DNA of 64,000 bases from assembly GCA_023212645.1 (NCBI GenBank), contig JALBYC010000004.1, positions 186,001 through 250,000 of the forward strand, written 5' to 3'. Shown here piece by piece: positions 55,222 through 64,000 of the stretch. The position numbers and the translations under genes are program-made. This DNA is from Farysia itapuensis (Eukaryota > Basidiomycota > Ustilaginomycetes > Ustilaginales > Ustilaginaceae). Numbering within the stretch: the stretch's first letter is position 1; the number at the start of each line of letters is the position of its first letter. The notes below the pieces were generated by a model. It was not told the DNA's origin, did not search any database, and saw only the letters and a list, made by a program, of their open reading frames with translations.

Positions 55222-57339
55222 TTAGAGAGGTAGTCCGCAGATGTCGCAGTCTGTAGCGTCAGCTGCATTGTGAAAAGTGCAGTGTGCACAAACTTTGACG
55301 CCGGCTAAAGCGTCGCCTTCCGCCTGATTTGGCGATGCGGCAGACGCTCGGTGGACGTGCGATACTTGTATATCGCTGTCGTTGTCGTCAAAATCTTCGT
55401 TGGCGTCGTCGAAGCCGGCGTCATCATCAGAATCGGGCCCACCATCGTAACTGAAGTCGTTGTTGTTTGCGGCAGGAGTCTTGACAGCACCTGACATGCT
55501 GCTTGGCGCATGTTCGCGAGCAAGTGCCATAATCGTGTTCCAGCCCGGACGCATGAGGAGTGCGTCCAGAGCCGCGCCCGAATCGTGTGTGATCGCAACT
55601 CGGCAGAGAGCTTCCATGTCTTGCTGATCCAGGAAACCACTGGTATCGAGGAACGCGAGGAGGTGCCAATCACTAATGCAGCCAACTAGCTTTTCTCGCA
55701 CCATGTCGTCATCAGCTCGTGACTTGCCTTTGCTGCTCGTCACACCGTCTCCGATCGGGAAAAGCTCCTTCTGTCCCACGATCTTGCCAATGTTGGTCAG
55801 AGCAAGCGTAAGGTCTTGGTCGTGGAGACCTGGTCGATTCTCGATGGGAAACGTTGAGGTCAGGAAGGTCGGATTGGGCGCATTGGGGAAACCATGCGTA
55901 GCGTTGACGATGAGATACTCGACTGGGAAGGTGGGTTTTGCGCTTTCCTTAACATCGATCTTGTACTCATTCGTGTACCGGTAGAACACCTCTGGAACGT
56001 ATCGCTCCCCTTCGCTCGGCTTGACTCGGATGATGTTGGGGTTCACACTGGCTTCAATCATGTCTGCCTGTACCATGCCCATGCCTTGCTCGCTAATCTG
56101 GTACGCTGAGACGTCGATCGCGCCTTCGTCAGTGCCACTGAGGACACAGGTGACAAACTTGGAATTAAATCTCCCGCTACCGCTGAAGCGACTCGAATTT
56201 GGGTTGGCAAGTTGTAATTGCGCAGCAAAGACGCTTTCGATACCGGATAAGAAGAAACTGTCCTTGTGACGCTTGCAAAGAACCTTGCCCACCTGTGTTG
56301 GATCCTGATGCGTTGGATCGGCTGGACTTAGGTCCGAGTAGATCATACCTACGAACTCGAGGCCACACAGCTTTGCCAGCTTTTCGACTCGAGGCTGCTC
56401 TTCCCAAGGGACGCCTAGAGTGAGACCATCCAACTCGCCTTCTTGAGGTGGCTCGTGTATTGCTTCTACAACAGCTTTTATGCCCATGGGAATGTCGGGA
56501 TACGGCTCGTACCGCCCGAGCAAGAAACCAAAGCGCTGCGTAGCTGTGCTTCGCCAAAAAGCGAGAATGTTTTCGATCAGGTCAGGATGCGCGAATTCGA
56601 CGTGATCTACCATGCGGTAAGGCTGGCTTTGCAGGGTTATCGCTGAAGGTTGACACTTTGTGCAAATACCGGCCGGCCAGCTGGGGTGGTTTTCAGAGGG
56701 ACACGGCACTTTGACACGGTAGTCGGCTTCTTCTAGCGGAGGTATAAAGGATTGCGAGGGTCTATTGGTCGCAATGTCTTGCTTACGGAGGTAGGCGTGA
56801 AAAGAGAGATGTTTGATGCTGTGTTCGGCTTGGTACTTGGAGTCATAAGGCTCCAGAGGCATGCAGTAGTCGCACATGCCTTTAGGCCCATGGCGACAAA
56901 ATTGGGAATCCTTCTTGCGGGTGATCTTGCCGTCTTGGGCTTCCCAGTAGGTGTCGACGGTATGCTCTTTGACCGTTTCCCAAGCCTTTTTTGGTCGCAC
57001 AGCAGAGGTGGGTGCTGTGGAAGTGAGTGGGACGGTTTCTTGTGGGTGGACGTTCTTAGACACTGCAGCGGACGGTGGCGTCGCTGACGATGTGGAAGCC
57101 TTTTCTTGATAAGCAGCAAAGAGGAGATGGCCGTGTGCAATACCGAGCTCAGACAGGGTGCTGCCGCTCAAAGTGCTCGCCTTGTACTCTCCTCCGCGAG
57201 GCTGGTTGGAGAAGGTAAGACTTTCTGGCTCGGCATTTGGTGTCGCTTGGAGAAGCTGCTCGATTAGCTTGGAGGCATCGTCGGTCGGCTGCAGCTCGAA
57301 GCGCAGATTGCCATCCTTGGAGCGCACGCGTACGATCAT
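55222..57339 (-). CDS. NPL4: NPL4, ubiquitin-binding cofactor of Cdc48/p97
   Basis: 705 aa from ATG 57339. An N-terminal ubiquitin-like domain (about 1-80, MIVRVRSKDGNLRFEL) is followed by the zinc-binding zf-NPL4 region with FCRHGPKGMCDYCMPLEPYD and CPSENHPSWPAGICTKCQPS. A large MPN-like domain comes next (about 240-560: RFGFLLGRYEPYPDIPMGIKA, FVGMIYSDLSP, and so on). The very C terminus is an NZF finger with the C-x2-C-x10-C-x2-C pattern (VCAHCTFHNAADATDCDICG). The Ufd1-Npl4 dimer brings ubiquitinated clients to Cdc48 for ER-associated and chromatin-linked extraction. An acidic loop (DSDDDAGFDDANEDFDDND) precedes the NZF. The frame upstream of the ATG to 57441 is not used. Divergent from the ABC transporter. 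Confidence 0.95.
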   Translation of the reverse strand: MIVRVRSKDGNLRFELQPTDDASKLIEQLLQATPNAEPESLTFSNQPRGGEYKASTLSGSTLSELGIAHGHLLFAAYQEKASTSSATPPSAAVSKNVHPQETVPLTSTAPTSAVRPKKAWETVKEHTVDTYWEAQDGKITRKKDSQFCRHGPKGMCDYCMPLEPYDSKYQAEHSIKHLSFHAYLRKQDIATNRPSQSFIPPLEEADYRVKVPCPSENHPSWPAGICTKCQPSAITLQSQPYRMVDHVEFAHPDLIENILAFWRSTATQRFGFLLGRYEPYPDIPMGIKAVVEAIHEPPQEGELDGLTLGVPWEEQPRVEKLAKLCGLEFVGMIYSDLSPADPTHQDPTQVGKVLCKRHKDSFFLSGIESVFAAQLQLANPNSSRFSGSGRFNSKFVTCVLSGTDEGAIDVSAYQISEQGMGMVQADMIEASVNPNIIRVKPSEGERYVPEVFYRYTNEYKIDVKESAKPTFPVEYLIVNATHGFPNAPNPTFLTSTFPIENRPGLHDQDLTLALTNIGKIVGQKELFPIGDGVTSSKGKSRADDDMVREKLVGCISDWHLLAFLDTSGFLDQQDMEALCRVAITHDSGAALDALLMRPGWNTIMALAREHAPSSMSGAVKTPAANNNDFSYDGGPDSDDDAGFDDANEDFDDNDSDIQVSHVHRASAASPNQAEGDALAGVKVCAHCTFHNAADATDCDICGLPL

Positions 57340-58159
57340 TGCGACTAGCTGGAAGATACAGTGCAAGCAAAGCAACAAGTGGAGGAAGTAGCAGGTGTCG
57401 TGTATTGGTCGATCACGAATTAAGCCCGAGTCCCGAAGCACGGTGAAGTGTCGAGATTATTCGCCCGACACGTCACGAATTTCTCACTGTGACATGACTT
57501 CGGCGCTAAGCAGGCACCAGACACGTCCATCAAACCGAAGCACATGTAGATCTGGATTCCGGCGGAACAGACATCTCTTGCGCTACGCTCCATTCTTTGC
57601 CCACGCCGCATATCACAGGGCGCCACGACTCAGCCTTGCGCACCTTGTTGGCTGTTCTACATTTGTGAGAGGAGTCATCTACTTGACTTCAAACTGATAT
57701 ACACTGTGAATTGGCAAGGAATGAGACGGAGCCATGCCTTCCGCAAATGATTGCACTGACGTCCGATGCTTAACGACGAGGAGGCATATGCTCGGGATTG
57801 ACAAGTCCACGGATGAAAGGGTTTTGCAATTGTACTCGCTGCTATTCGCTGCGCTTGAAATTCGGCGGTAATTTTGGATTCTCCGTGCCGAACGGCTTAA
57901 GATTTGGTGATTTTGTGAATTTCGCTGAGCCTGGTCCGCGGACACTCCGCATTAAAAGTGCTTAGGCTCAGCTGGTTGCGTGTTTGCTTGCTGCTCCTAC
58001 ACCGCCTGACTAACATCCGATCCCTCTTGAGCGTCGACATATTTACGTGGCACTCGATGTGTTCCTGACTCTGTCCTACCTCTACTCCTCTTCTAGCATC
58101 GTTGTTGCTACCATCACACTTTGCAGACGCGCAGAACGCGCTTTCCGAGCTGTCGCTAA
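57340..58159. promoter_or_regulatory. Divergent intergenic region NPL4 / ABCC transporter
   Basis: 820 bases. The transporter side holds the palindrome TCCGCGGA (57935-57942) and a CT-rich leader from about 58000. Other than that no ORF or RNA is supported. Confidence 0.5.
57935..57942. promoter_or_regulatory. PDRE-like element TCCGCGGA upstream of the YOR1-like transporter
   Basis: Perfect match to the pleiotropic drug response element TCCGYGGA that Zn2Cys6 factors Pdr1/Pdr3 bind in S. cerevisiae, including in the YOR1 promoter. It lies 218 bases before the transporter ATG. The everted CCG/CGG halves suit a Zn2Cys6 dimer. Whether this fungus has a factor of that specificity is not shown. 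Confidence 0.45.
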
Positions 58160-61100
58160 ATGACGGCAGTCGAACCTCAACATCCTACCGACACTCCGGT
58201 CGTCGCACAGCCAACATCCGCTGCGCCCCGGACGCCCTCTACCTCCGAAACCGAAGATGGCACTCTCAGCCAGTCTTCTAAGAGTGCAGCAGCAGAGCCA
58301 GACGCAGTCACTGGTGCCGCTGTAGAATCCAAGCCTGGCTTCAAATACAACCCCGGCTCGCGCAAGTTTGAAGGCGGCAAGTACAAGCAGAAATGGTACC
58401 AAATCTGGAGGCCAAAAGACCCCCCGCCACCGCCGCCTGCCAGTCTTGACGATGCGAAACTCATCCCGCTCGCCAACGCAAGTTGGATCAACCGCATTTT
58501 CTTTGCGTGGATGACGCCCATCATGATCCTCGGCTACCAACGTCCTTTAGAATCCACCGATCTGTGGGCCATGAGCGAAGATCTCAGTGCAAAGCGTCTG
58601 GGCGACCGTCTACAAAGTGATTGGGAGCGACGCGTACGCGAAGCAAAAGCCTACAACGAGAAAATGGAATCAGGCGAGATTCAGCCCGGGTGGCGTCGCA
58701 AAGCATCATGGTCAATCCGTTCAAAGCTGAACCCCAAAGGTGGTAACGTCATGCAAAGAGAGAAGCAATGGCGGGCACCTCCCAAACCACAGCCCAAAGA
58801 GTCCACTGCCAAGCAAGGACAGGGAAAGCCAGCAGAGACCAAGAAGGTCGAAGATGCCTCAGGCCACAAGAGACCTTCCCTCGTCTGGGCCATGCACGAT
58901 CAGCTCGGATGGAATCTTTGGTCCGGTCTGTTCTTCAAAATCATCGGCGACACTGCTCTCATCACCTCGCCATTGGTGCTCAAAGCCATCATCAAGTACG
59001 CTCAGGAGCTTTATGCAGCCCATCGCCTCGGCTTGCCCGGTCCCAACGTCGGCAGAGGTGTAGGATTGTCGTTCGGACTCTTCTTCATGCAGGCTCTGTC
59101 GTCTCTTTGCACACATCAGTTCTTCTGGCGGTCCATGTCGTGCGGTGTCGAAGCGCGTGCAGCTCTCATCACCTCTATCTTTGACAGAGCCATGAAGATG
59201 AACGGCAAGTCAAGATCTAGCGCAAAGCTGATCAATCATATCTCGACCGACTGTAGTCGAATCGACTTTGCATCTGCATGGTTCACCATCATCTTCGCCG
59301 CTCCCATCCAGATGGCCATTTGCGTAGCTATTCTCATCACCCAGCTTGGTCCGTCAGCGCTAGCTGGTTTCGCCATCTTCTTCTTGTCCACACCCCTTTT
59401 GGGCAAATCTATGAAGGCGCTATTCAGCATCCGCAGATCATCCATGAAATGGACAGATGCGCGAGCCAAGGCAATTCAAGAAGTACTTAGCGGCATGCGC
59501 ATCGTCAAGTCTTTCTCACACGAGTCGAAATGGCTTCAGCGCATCTACGATATCCGAAAGTCTGAGCTCAACGGTATCCGCAAGATTCTCATCATCCGTT
59601 CAGCCACCATCGCCATTGCTTTCAGTTTACCCGTCCTGGCTGCCGTGCTAGCCTTTGTCGTATACAGTCTGACTGGTCACGATCTTAACCCGGCGATTGT
59701 CTTCCCCGGCCTTACCCTGTTCCAGCTTCTTCGTATGCCTCTCATGTTCTTGCCTTTGTCTCTGTCGGCCACCACTGATGCGCGCAATGCTTTCGACCGT
59801 CTCTACACGGTCTTTACTGCCGAGCAACTCGACGACGCCTTCGAATATGACGACGAGAGCAAGTTTGCCCTTGTCGTTCGCGACGGCGGATTCCGATGGG
59901 AGACTGCCGAAGCTGATCAAGGTGCGAAGGCCAAAGGCAAGAAAGGCAAGGGTGACGTCAAAGGCCCAAGCAAAGATGCCGGCGATGCAAAGCCTAGCAA
60001 GACCAAGAGATTCTTCCGTAAAGCTGTGCCATCTGCAACAGAGCCTGGTCTCCCTGCACCCGTCTCTGCAAAGCACACTACCACAGACAATGATCGCCGT
60101 CTGCAAGAGCTGAACGCCGAAAAAGACGCTGGTGTAGCCGATGACGGAACCAACGAAGCCATCGTGACAGACGTGCAGCTCCAGCCGAAGGAAGGCGAAG
60201 TCAACGGCGTTGCCGTCGACGAAGAAGCCCAGGAGCCCTTCTCGATGACACATCTGAATGTTTCTATTCCCAAGGGAGAATTGGTTGCCATCGTCGGTCC
60301 TGTAGGATGCGGAAAGTCGTCGTTCCTGCAAGCGTGCATCGGTGAGATGCGCAAGACTAGTGGAACTGTCAGGTGGGGAAGCGAGCGAGTCGCTTACTGC
60401 TCACAAAGCGCTTGGATCCAGAATGCAACGTTGCGTGACAACATTCTGTTCGGACAACCATTCGACGAGGAACGGTACTGGAATGCTGTCAACGTCGCTG
60501 AGCTCGAGGCTGATCTCGCCATTCTGCCTGGCGGCGATCTGACCGAGATCGGTGAAAAAGGTGTCAATCTCAGTGGTGGTCAGAAGCAGCGAGTCAACAT
60601 TGCGCGTGCTTTGTACTACAATGCCGAGATCGTGTGTCTTGACGACCCGCTGTCAGCCGTTGATGCGCACGTTGGAAAAGCTCTCTTTTACAATGCTATC
60701 ATGGGCTTGCGTGCGAAGGGTCATACTGTCCTGTTGGTCACCCACGCCCTTCACTTCTTGCCCGATGTCGACCGCATCATCACCCTCGAAGAGGGACGCA
60801 TTGTCGAAATGGGCACATATGACCAGCTCAACACTGCCAACGGACCCTTCCAGCGACTCGTGCTCGAATTTGGCGGAGACCAAGAGAAGGAGGAAGAAGA
60901 GAAGAAAGAGGATGAAGCCGAAGCTATCGAAGGCAAAGGCAAGAAGACTGACCGAAGCCATCTCAGTGGAACAAAGGACGGCAACGAAGGCGCGTTGATG
61001 CAGGCCGAAGAGCGAAACACTGGCTCCGTTGCACTGTCCGTCTACGTCTCGTATTTCAAATTTGGACGGGGCATTTACATGCTACCGCTCTGCATTGGAA

Positions 61101-62914
61101 GTCTAGCATTGATGCAGGCGTCCAACATCTTGAACTCTTACTGGCTTATCTGGTGGCAGGAGAACAAGTATAACGAACCGATTGGCTTCTACATGGGTAT
61201 CTATGCCATGTTGGGTATTGTCATGACCATCTTCACCTTCGTGATGGGTTGTGCTATGGGTTTCCTCAGCTACTACGCTTGCAAGAAGCTGCATCACGAA
61301 GCTATTCAGCGAGTCGTGTACGCTCCCATGGCCTGGCTTGACGTAACTCCGGTCGGCCGAATCATGAACCGTTTTGCCAAGGATGTTGACGTGGTGGACA
61401 ACCAGCTTGCCGACGCCGTTCGAATGGCTGCAAACACCCTGGCGTCCGTGATCGGAGCCGTCATCCTGATCACCATCTTGACACACTACTTTGTGATTGC
61501 GGTTGCCGCCGTCCTCGTGTTCTATTTCTTCGGTGCGCTCTTCTACCGATCTTCAGCCCGAGAGGTCAAGCGTCTGGATGCCATTCTTCGATCGAGCCTC
61601 TACTCGCACTTCTCCGAGACGCTTTCCGGTCTTGCAACGATTCGCGCTTACCGGGAGACCGACACGTTCATCAAGGAGAACCAAAAGAGGATGGACGTTG
61701 AGAACCGCGCCTATTACCTGAGCATCACCAACCAGCGATGGTTGGGCGTGCGACTCGACATGCTCGGTGCTCTGCTCGTGCTCATTGTCGCGCTCCTGAC
61801 AACCGCTAGCTCGACCCCCATCACCGGCGGCAATGCGGGCATTGCGCTCACTTACATGCTTACCGTCGCTCAGTCCTTCTCCTGGATGACGCGTCAAATT
61901 GCCGAGGTCGAGAACGACTGCGCTTCTGTCGAGCGTTTGCTGTACTACGCCGAGGAGCTTGAACAAGAAAAAGCCCAAGTGCGCGAGGACAACCAGGTCC
62001 CCGAGTCATGGCCAGCAGAAGGCCGCATCGAATTCAAAGACATCTGGCTCAACTACCGACCGGGTCTTCCCTCAGTCCTCAAGGGTATCACTTTCAGCGT
62101 TGGCAGTGGTGAGAAAGTGGGCATCGTTGGACGCACAGGTGCAGGCAAGAGTTCGCTCTTGACAGCGTTGCTTCGACTTGTGGAGCTCAGCAAGGGCTCA
62201 GTGGAAATTGACGGCGTTGACGTGGCGAATATTGGTCTGGAAGATTTACGACGCAAATTGGCCATCTTGCCCCAAGAGCCACTGCTGTTCAGCGGAACGC
62301 TACGTTCTAACTTGGATCCCTTTGGCATCTACGACGATGCGCGATTGAATGACGCGCTGAAGCGATCGTATCTGATCAGCGACGACACTCACACACAGGG
62401 CGCCTCGACCCCCATCGCGCCTCCAGTGGGCGAGCCAACGGAAGACGGCGACAGCGAGAAGGAGAAGCTGGGACTATCCGGCGATGCCACACCCGGCAAA
62501 GTCGTCTCGAGGATCAAGCTGGACACCATCGTCGAAGAAGAAGGCTCCAATCTTTCCGTCGGACAGCGATCCCTTGTGTCGCTGGCGCGAGCGCTTGTCA
62601 AGAACTCCAAGATCATCCTGCTCGACGAGGCGACTGCATCTGTCGATCTAGAAACCGACTCGAAAATTCAGCAGACGATTCGAGAGGAGTTTGCCAACCG
62701 CACTATTCTGTGTATCGCACACCGACTGCGTACCATTCTGGCCTACGATCGCATTGCCGTGTTTGACCATGGCACACTGGCCGAGTACGCCAGCCCCCTG
62801 GAACTCTTTGACCGACCCGATGGCATCTTCCACAGCATGTGTGAACGCAGTAACATCACCCGCGAGGAAATTCTTCGAAACATTAAGTCTAACCCTCTCT
62901 CAGCGTCTGCTTAA
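58160..62914 (+). CDS. YOR1-like ABCC (MRP-type) multidrug transporter
   Basis: 1584 aa, a full ABC transporter without the extra TMD0 of Ycf1. N-terminal soluble part about 1-105, first membrane domain about 110-560 with a cytosolic basic insert (about 170-245). NBD1 has Walker A GPVGCGKSS (about 712), signature LSGGQKQR (about 803) and Walker B IVCLDDPLSAVD. The second membrane domain lies at about 955-1240. NBD2 has Walker A GRTGAGKSS (about 1323), signature LSVGQRSLV (about 1464) and Walker B IILLDEATASVD. As usual for ABCC, NBD1 has Asp where the catalytic Glu would be, while NBD2 keeps it. Yeast Yor1 exports oligomycin and organic anions from the plasma membrane. A charged linker after NBD1 (KEEEEKKEDEAE) and an acidic insert in NBD2 before the signature are lineage extras. 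Single exon. Confidence 0.92.
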   Translation: MTAVEPQHPTDTPVVAQPTSAAPRTPSTSETEDGTLSQSSKSAAAEPDAVTGAAVESKPGFKYNPGSRKFEGGKYKQKWYQIWRPKDPPPPPPASLDDAKLIPLANASWINRIFFAWMTPIMILGYQRPLESTDLWAMSEDLSAKRLGDRLQSDWERRVREAKAYNEKMESGEIQPGWRRKASWSIRSKLNPKGGNVMQREKQWRAPPKPQPKESTAKQGQGKPAETKKVEDASGHKRPSLVWAMHDQLGWNLWSGLFFKIIGDTALITSPLVLKAIIKYAQELYAAHRLGLPGPNVGRGVGLSFGLFFMQALSSLCTHQFFWRSMSCGVEARAALITSIFDRAMKMNGKSRSSAKLINHISTDCSRIDFASAWFTIIFAAPIQMAICVAILITQLGPSALAGFAIFFLSTPLLGKSMKALFSIRRSSMKWTDARAKAIQEVLSGMRIVKSFSHESKWLQRIYDIRKSELNGIRKILIIRSATIAIAFSLPVLAAVLAFVVYSLTGHDLNPAIVFPGLTLFQLLRMPLMFLPLSLSATTDARNAFDRLYTVFTAEQLDDAFEYDDESKFALVVRDGGFRWETAEADQGAKAKGKKGKGDVKGPSKDAGDAKPSKTKRFFRKAVPSATEPGLPAPVSAKHTTTDNDRRLQELNAEKDAGVADDGTNEAIVTDVQLQPKEGEVNGVAVDEEAQEPFSMTHLNVSIPKGELVAIVGPVGCGKSSFLQACIGEMRKTSGTVRWGSERVAYCSQSAWIQNATLRDNILFGQPFDEERYWNAVNVAELEADLAILPGGDLTEIGEKGVNLSGGQKQRVNIARALYYNAEIVCLDDPLSAVDAHVGKALFYNAIMGLRAKGHTVLLVTHALHFLPDVDRIITLEEGRIVEMGTYDQLNTANGPFQRLVLEFGGDQEKEEEEKKEDEAEAIEGKGKKTDRSHLSGTKDGNEGALMQAEERNTGSVALSVYVSYFKFGRGIYMLPLCIGSLALMQASNILNSYWLIWWQENKYNEPIGFYMGIYAMLGIVMTIFTFVMGCAMGFLSYYACKKLHHEAIQRVVYAPMAWLDVTPVGRIMNRFAKDVDVVDNQLADAVRMAANTLASVIGAVILITILTHYFVIAVAAVLVFYFFGALFYRSSAREVKRLDAILRSSLYSHFSETLSGLATIRAYRETDTFIKENQKRMDVENRAYYLSITNQRWLGVRLDMLGALLVLIVALLTTASSTPITGGNAGIALTYMLTVAQSFSWMTRQIAEVENDCASVERLLYYAEELEQEKAQVREDNQVPESWPAEGRIEFKDIWLNYRPGLPSVLKGITFSVGSGEKVGIVGRTGAGKSSLLTALLRLVELSKGSVEIDGVDVANIGLEDLRRKLAILPQEPLLFSGTLRSNLDPFGIYDDARLNDALKRSYLISDDTHTQGASTPIAPPVGEPTEDGDSEKEKLGLSGDATPGKVVSRIKLDTIVEEEGSNLSVGQRSLVSLARALVKNSKIILLDEATASVDLETDSKIQQTIREEFANRTILCIAHRLRTILAYDRIAVFDHGTLAEYASPLELFDRPDGIFHSMCERSNITREEILRNIKSNPLSASA

Positions 62915-63412
62915 CACACGCCATCTTAGGACCAGCATGCAGTTGTACATATTTTACAGTCTCTCATAGGAAAACTTAACTCATTTTGCTGGAAACACCA
63001 CCAGAATGCGTGCGCGTCGTTAGATGGTTAGCAAGCGGCAACGTGAGTGTGAGTGCGTGAGTGTGAGTTCCGTGTTTCGTGTTTGGTAAGCGCAGGAAGT
63101 TAATTCGGGCCATTCGGGCGAGAAGTGGAATGGACTGTGAGATCGGAAGTTTTGCGTTTTCTGTGGTTTCCAAAAAAAATGTGGAACGACGCACCTCTCT
63201 CATCATACCCACACCGCTAACTGCGCATACTTCTGGTCCACTGCTGTCCACACCCAACCCTCCAGTGGCATCCCACAGTGCACCCGGCTTTTTTGAATCA
63301 GGCCTCGCAGCTGCCCTGATCTGCGCTTCAACGAGTTCCAGCGAGATATCGAGAGGCGTGTACTCAGCAAGCCCACAAATCAGCAGAAGAGCAGAGACGC
63401 ATATAGCCCAGC
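62915..63412. promoter_or_regulatory. Intergenic, ABCC transporter to TIM17
   Basis: 498 bases. A GTGAGTGTGAGTGCGTGAGTGTGAG repeat-like GT-rich stretch lies at about 63042-63068. A frame on the minus strand (62976-63452) has no recognisable content. The remainder is the TIM17 promoter. Confidence 0.5.
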
Positions 63413-63943
63413 ATGTCACACGCAGCTGATCACACCCGTGATCCGTGTCCATGGGTCATTTTGAACGATTTCGGCGGTGCGTTTTCCATGGGAGCGGTCG
63501 GAGGTACTATTTGGCACGGTATCAAGGGTGCGAGAAACTCTCCTCGGGGTGAACGTCTACCGGGTTCTTTGGCGGCGATCAAGGCACGAGCTCCCGTGCT
63601 TGGCGGCAACTTTGGCGTATGGGGAGGCATGTTCTCCTCCTTTGACTGTGCTGTCAAGGGAGTTCGTCAAAAAGAAGACCCCTGGAACGCCATCATTGCC
63701 GGGTTCATGACTGGCGGTGGTTTGGCAATTCGTTCGGGTCCCAAGACGGCCATCGGATCAGGCATCATGTGCGGTATCTTGCTTGGCGTCTTTGAAGGCG
63801 TAGGTGTGCTAATGCAGCGATTCATGGCGGAAGGAAACAAGCAGGTCGCCCCAATCATCCCAGACACCATCTCTTCCACACCGGCGCCCTCCTCAGCGCC
63901 ATCATTACCAGCTTCAGCTTCCGCACCAACACCAGCCTCTTGA
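63413..63943 (+). CDS. TIM17: TIM17, core subunit of the TIM23 inner-membrane translocase
   Basis: 176 aa from ATG 63413. It starts [28 protein letters not shown], the conserved Tim17 N terminus in which acidic residues near the start are functionally important. Four hydrophobic segments follow, with glycine-rich [36 protein letters not shown] and [22 protein letters not shown], the family signature. The conserved cysteine pair that forms a disulfide in yeast Tim17 is matched by C in DPCPW and C in SFDC. The C terminus is a Pro/Ser/Ala tail. Together with Tim23 it forms the presequence translocase. Length normal. A single exon. Confidence 0.95.
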   Translation: MSHAADHTRDPCPWVILNDFGGAFSMGAVGGTIWHGIKGARNSPRGERLPGSLAAIKARAPVLGGNFGVWGGMFSSFDCAVKGVRQKEDPWNAIIAGFMTGGGLAIRSGPKTAIGSGIMCGILLGVFEGVGVLMQRFMAEGNKQVAPIIPDTISSTPAPSSAPSLPASASAPTPAS

Positions 63944-64000
63944 GAGAGCTGCTGAAATCGCAGGATGCAGCTCCCTTGAACATCATAGACCCCACCTCAT
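63944..64000. other. TIM17 3' flank at the window edge
   Basis: 57 bases after the stop codon; no feature can be supported. Confidence 0.4.

Noticed and set aside
1..64000. Transposons, CRISPR arrays, rRNA, phage or plasmid features, secondary-metabolite cluster
   Set aside because: No transposase, integrase, reverse transcriptase, terminal repeats, direct-repeat arrays or synthase genes were seen; the gene content is ordinary eukaryotic housekeeping.

Overview
The window is nuclear DNA of a fungus, most likely a basidiomycete of the Ustilaginales (smut fungi and related Pseudozyma-like yeasts). This is inferred from very large, mostly intron-free ORFs, the few introns being short (42-88 nt) with GT-AG ends, ordinary fungal housekeeping proteins, and tight packing on both strands. 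I cannot fix the species without a search. No bacterial, viral, plasmid, transposon, CRISPR, rRNA or tRNA feature was recognised. I see 29 protein genes (one cut by the left edge). Six have introns that I could model by hand from splice sites plus family homology: RFC4, COX11, an MFS sugar transporter, a small mitochondrial membrane protein, NDUFV1/NUO51 and TIM8.

Layout. 1-10 kb: the end of a ketopantoate reductase gene, SMC6, a small four-helix membrane protein, the splicing factor RSE1 and a membrane-anchored secreted protein. 11-21 kb: a glutamine/serine-rich C2H2-type nuclear protein behind a 1.2-kb leader, the TLDc protein OXR1, a Rho-GEF, and mitochondrial D-lactate dehydrogenase. 21-30 kb: a Tea1-like kelch/coiled-coil polarity protein, a PAP2 phosphatase, a serine/alanine-rich single-pass surface protein. 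29-36 kb: RFC4 and ORC4 in tandem, COX11, UTP11. 35-44 kb: a Fen2/Liz1-like transporter, ELP4, an AKR7-type aldo-keto reductase, an MFS sugar transporter. 44-52.5 kb: a SepH/Cdc7-type septation kinase, a split gene for a small mitochondrial membrane protein, NDUFV1, and the four-exon TIM8. 52.5-64 kb: a Nop6-like RNA-binding protein, a cysteine-rich secreted protein built from two related halves, NPL4, a YOR1-like ABCC transporter and TIM17.

There is no operon logic; genes lie in head-to-head and tail-to-tail pairs with 0.1-0.9 kb between them. Loose functional themes are mitochondrial biogenesis (COX11, NDUFV1, TIM8, TIM17, DLD1, the 156-aa protein), chromosome replication/repair (SMC6, RFC4, ORC4) and polarity/septation (Tea1-like, Rho-GEF, septation kinase). 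I did not find a convincing undescribed multi-gene system. The most rewarding leads are the secreted protein with an exactly spaced duplicated cysteine module (53935-54924), a PDRE-like palindrome in front of the YOR1-like transporter, and several short or split genes that single-ORF annotation would miss.
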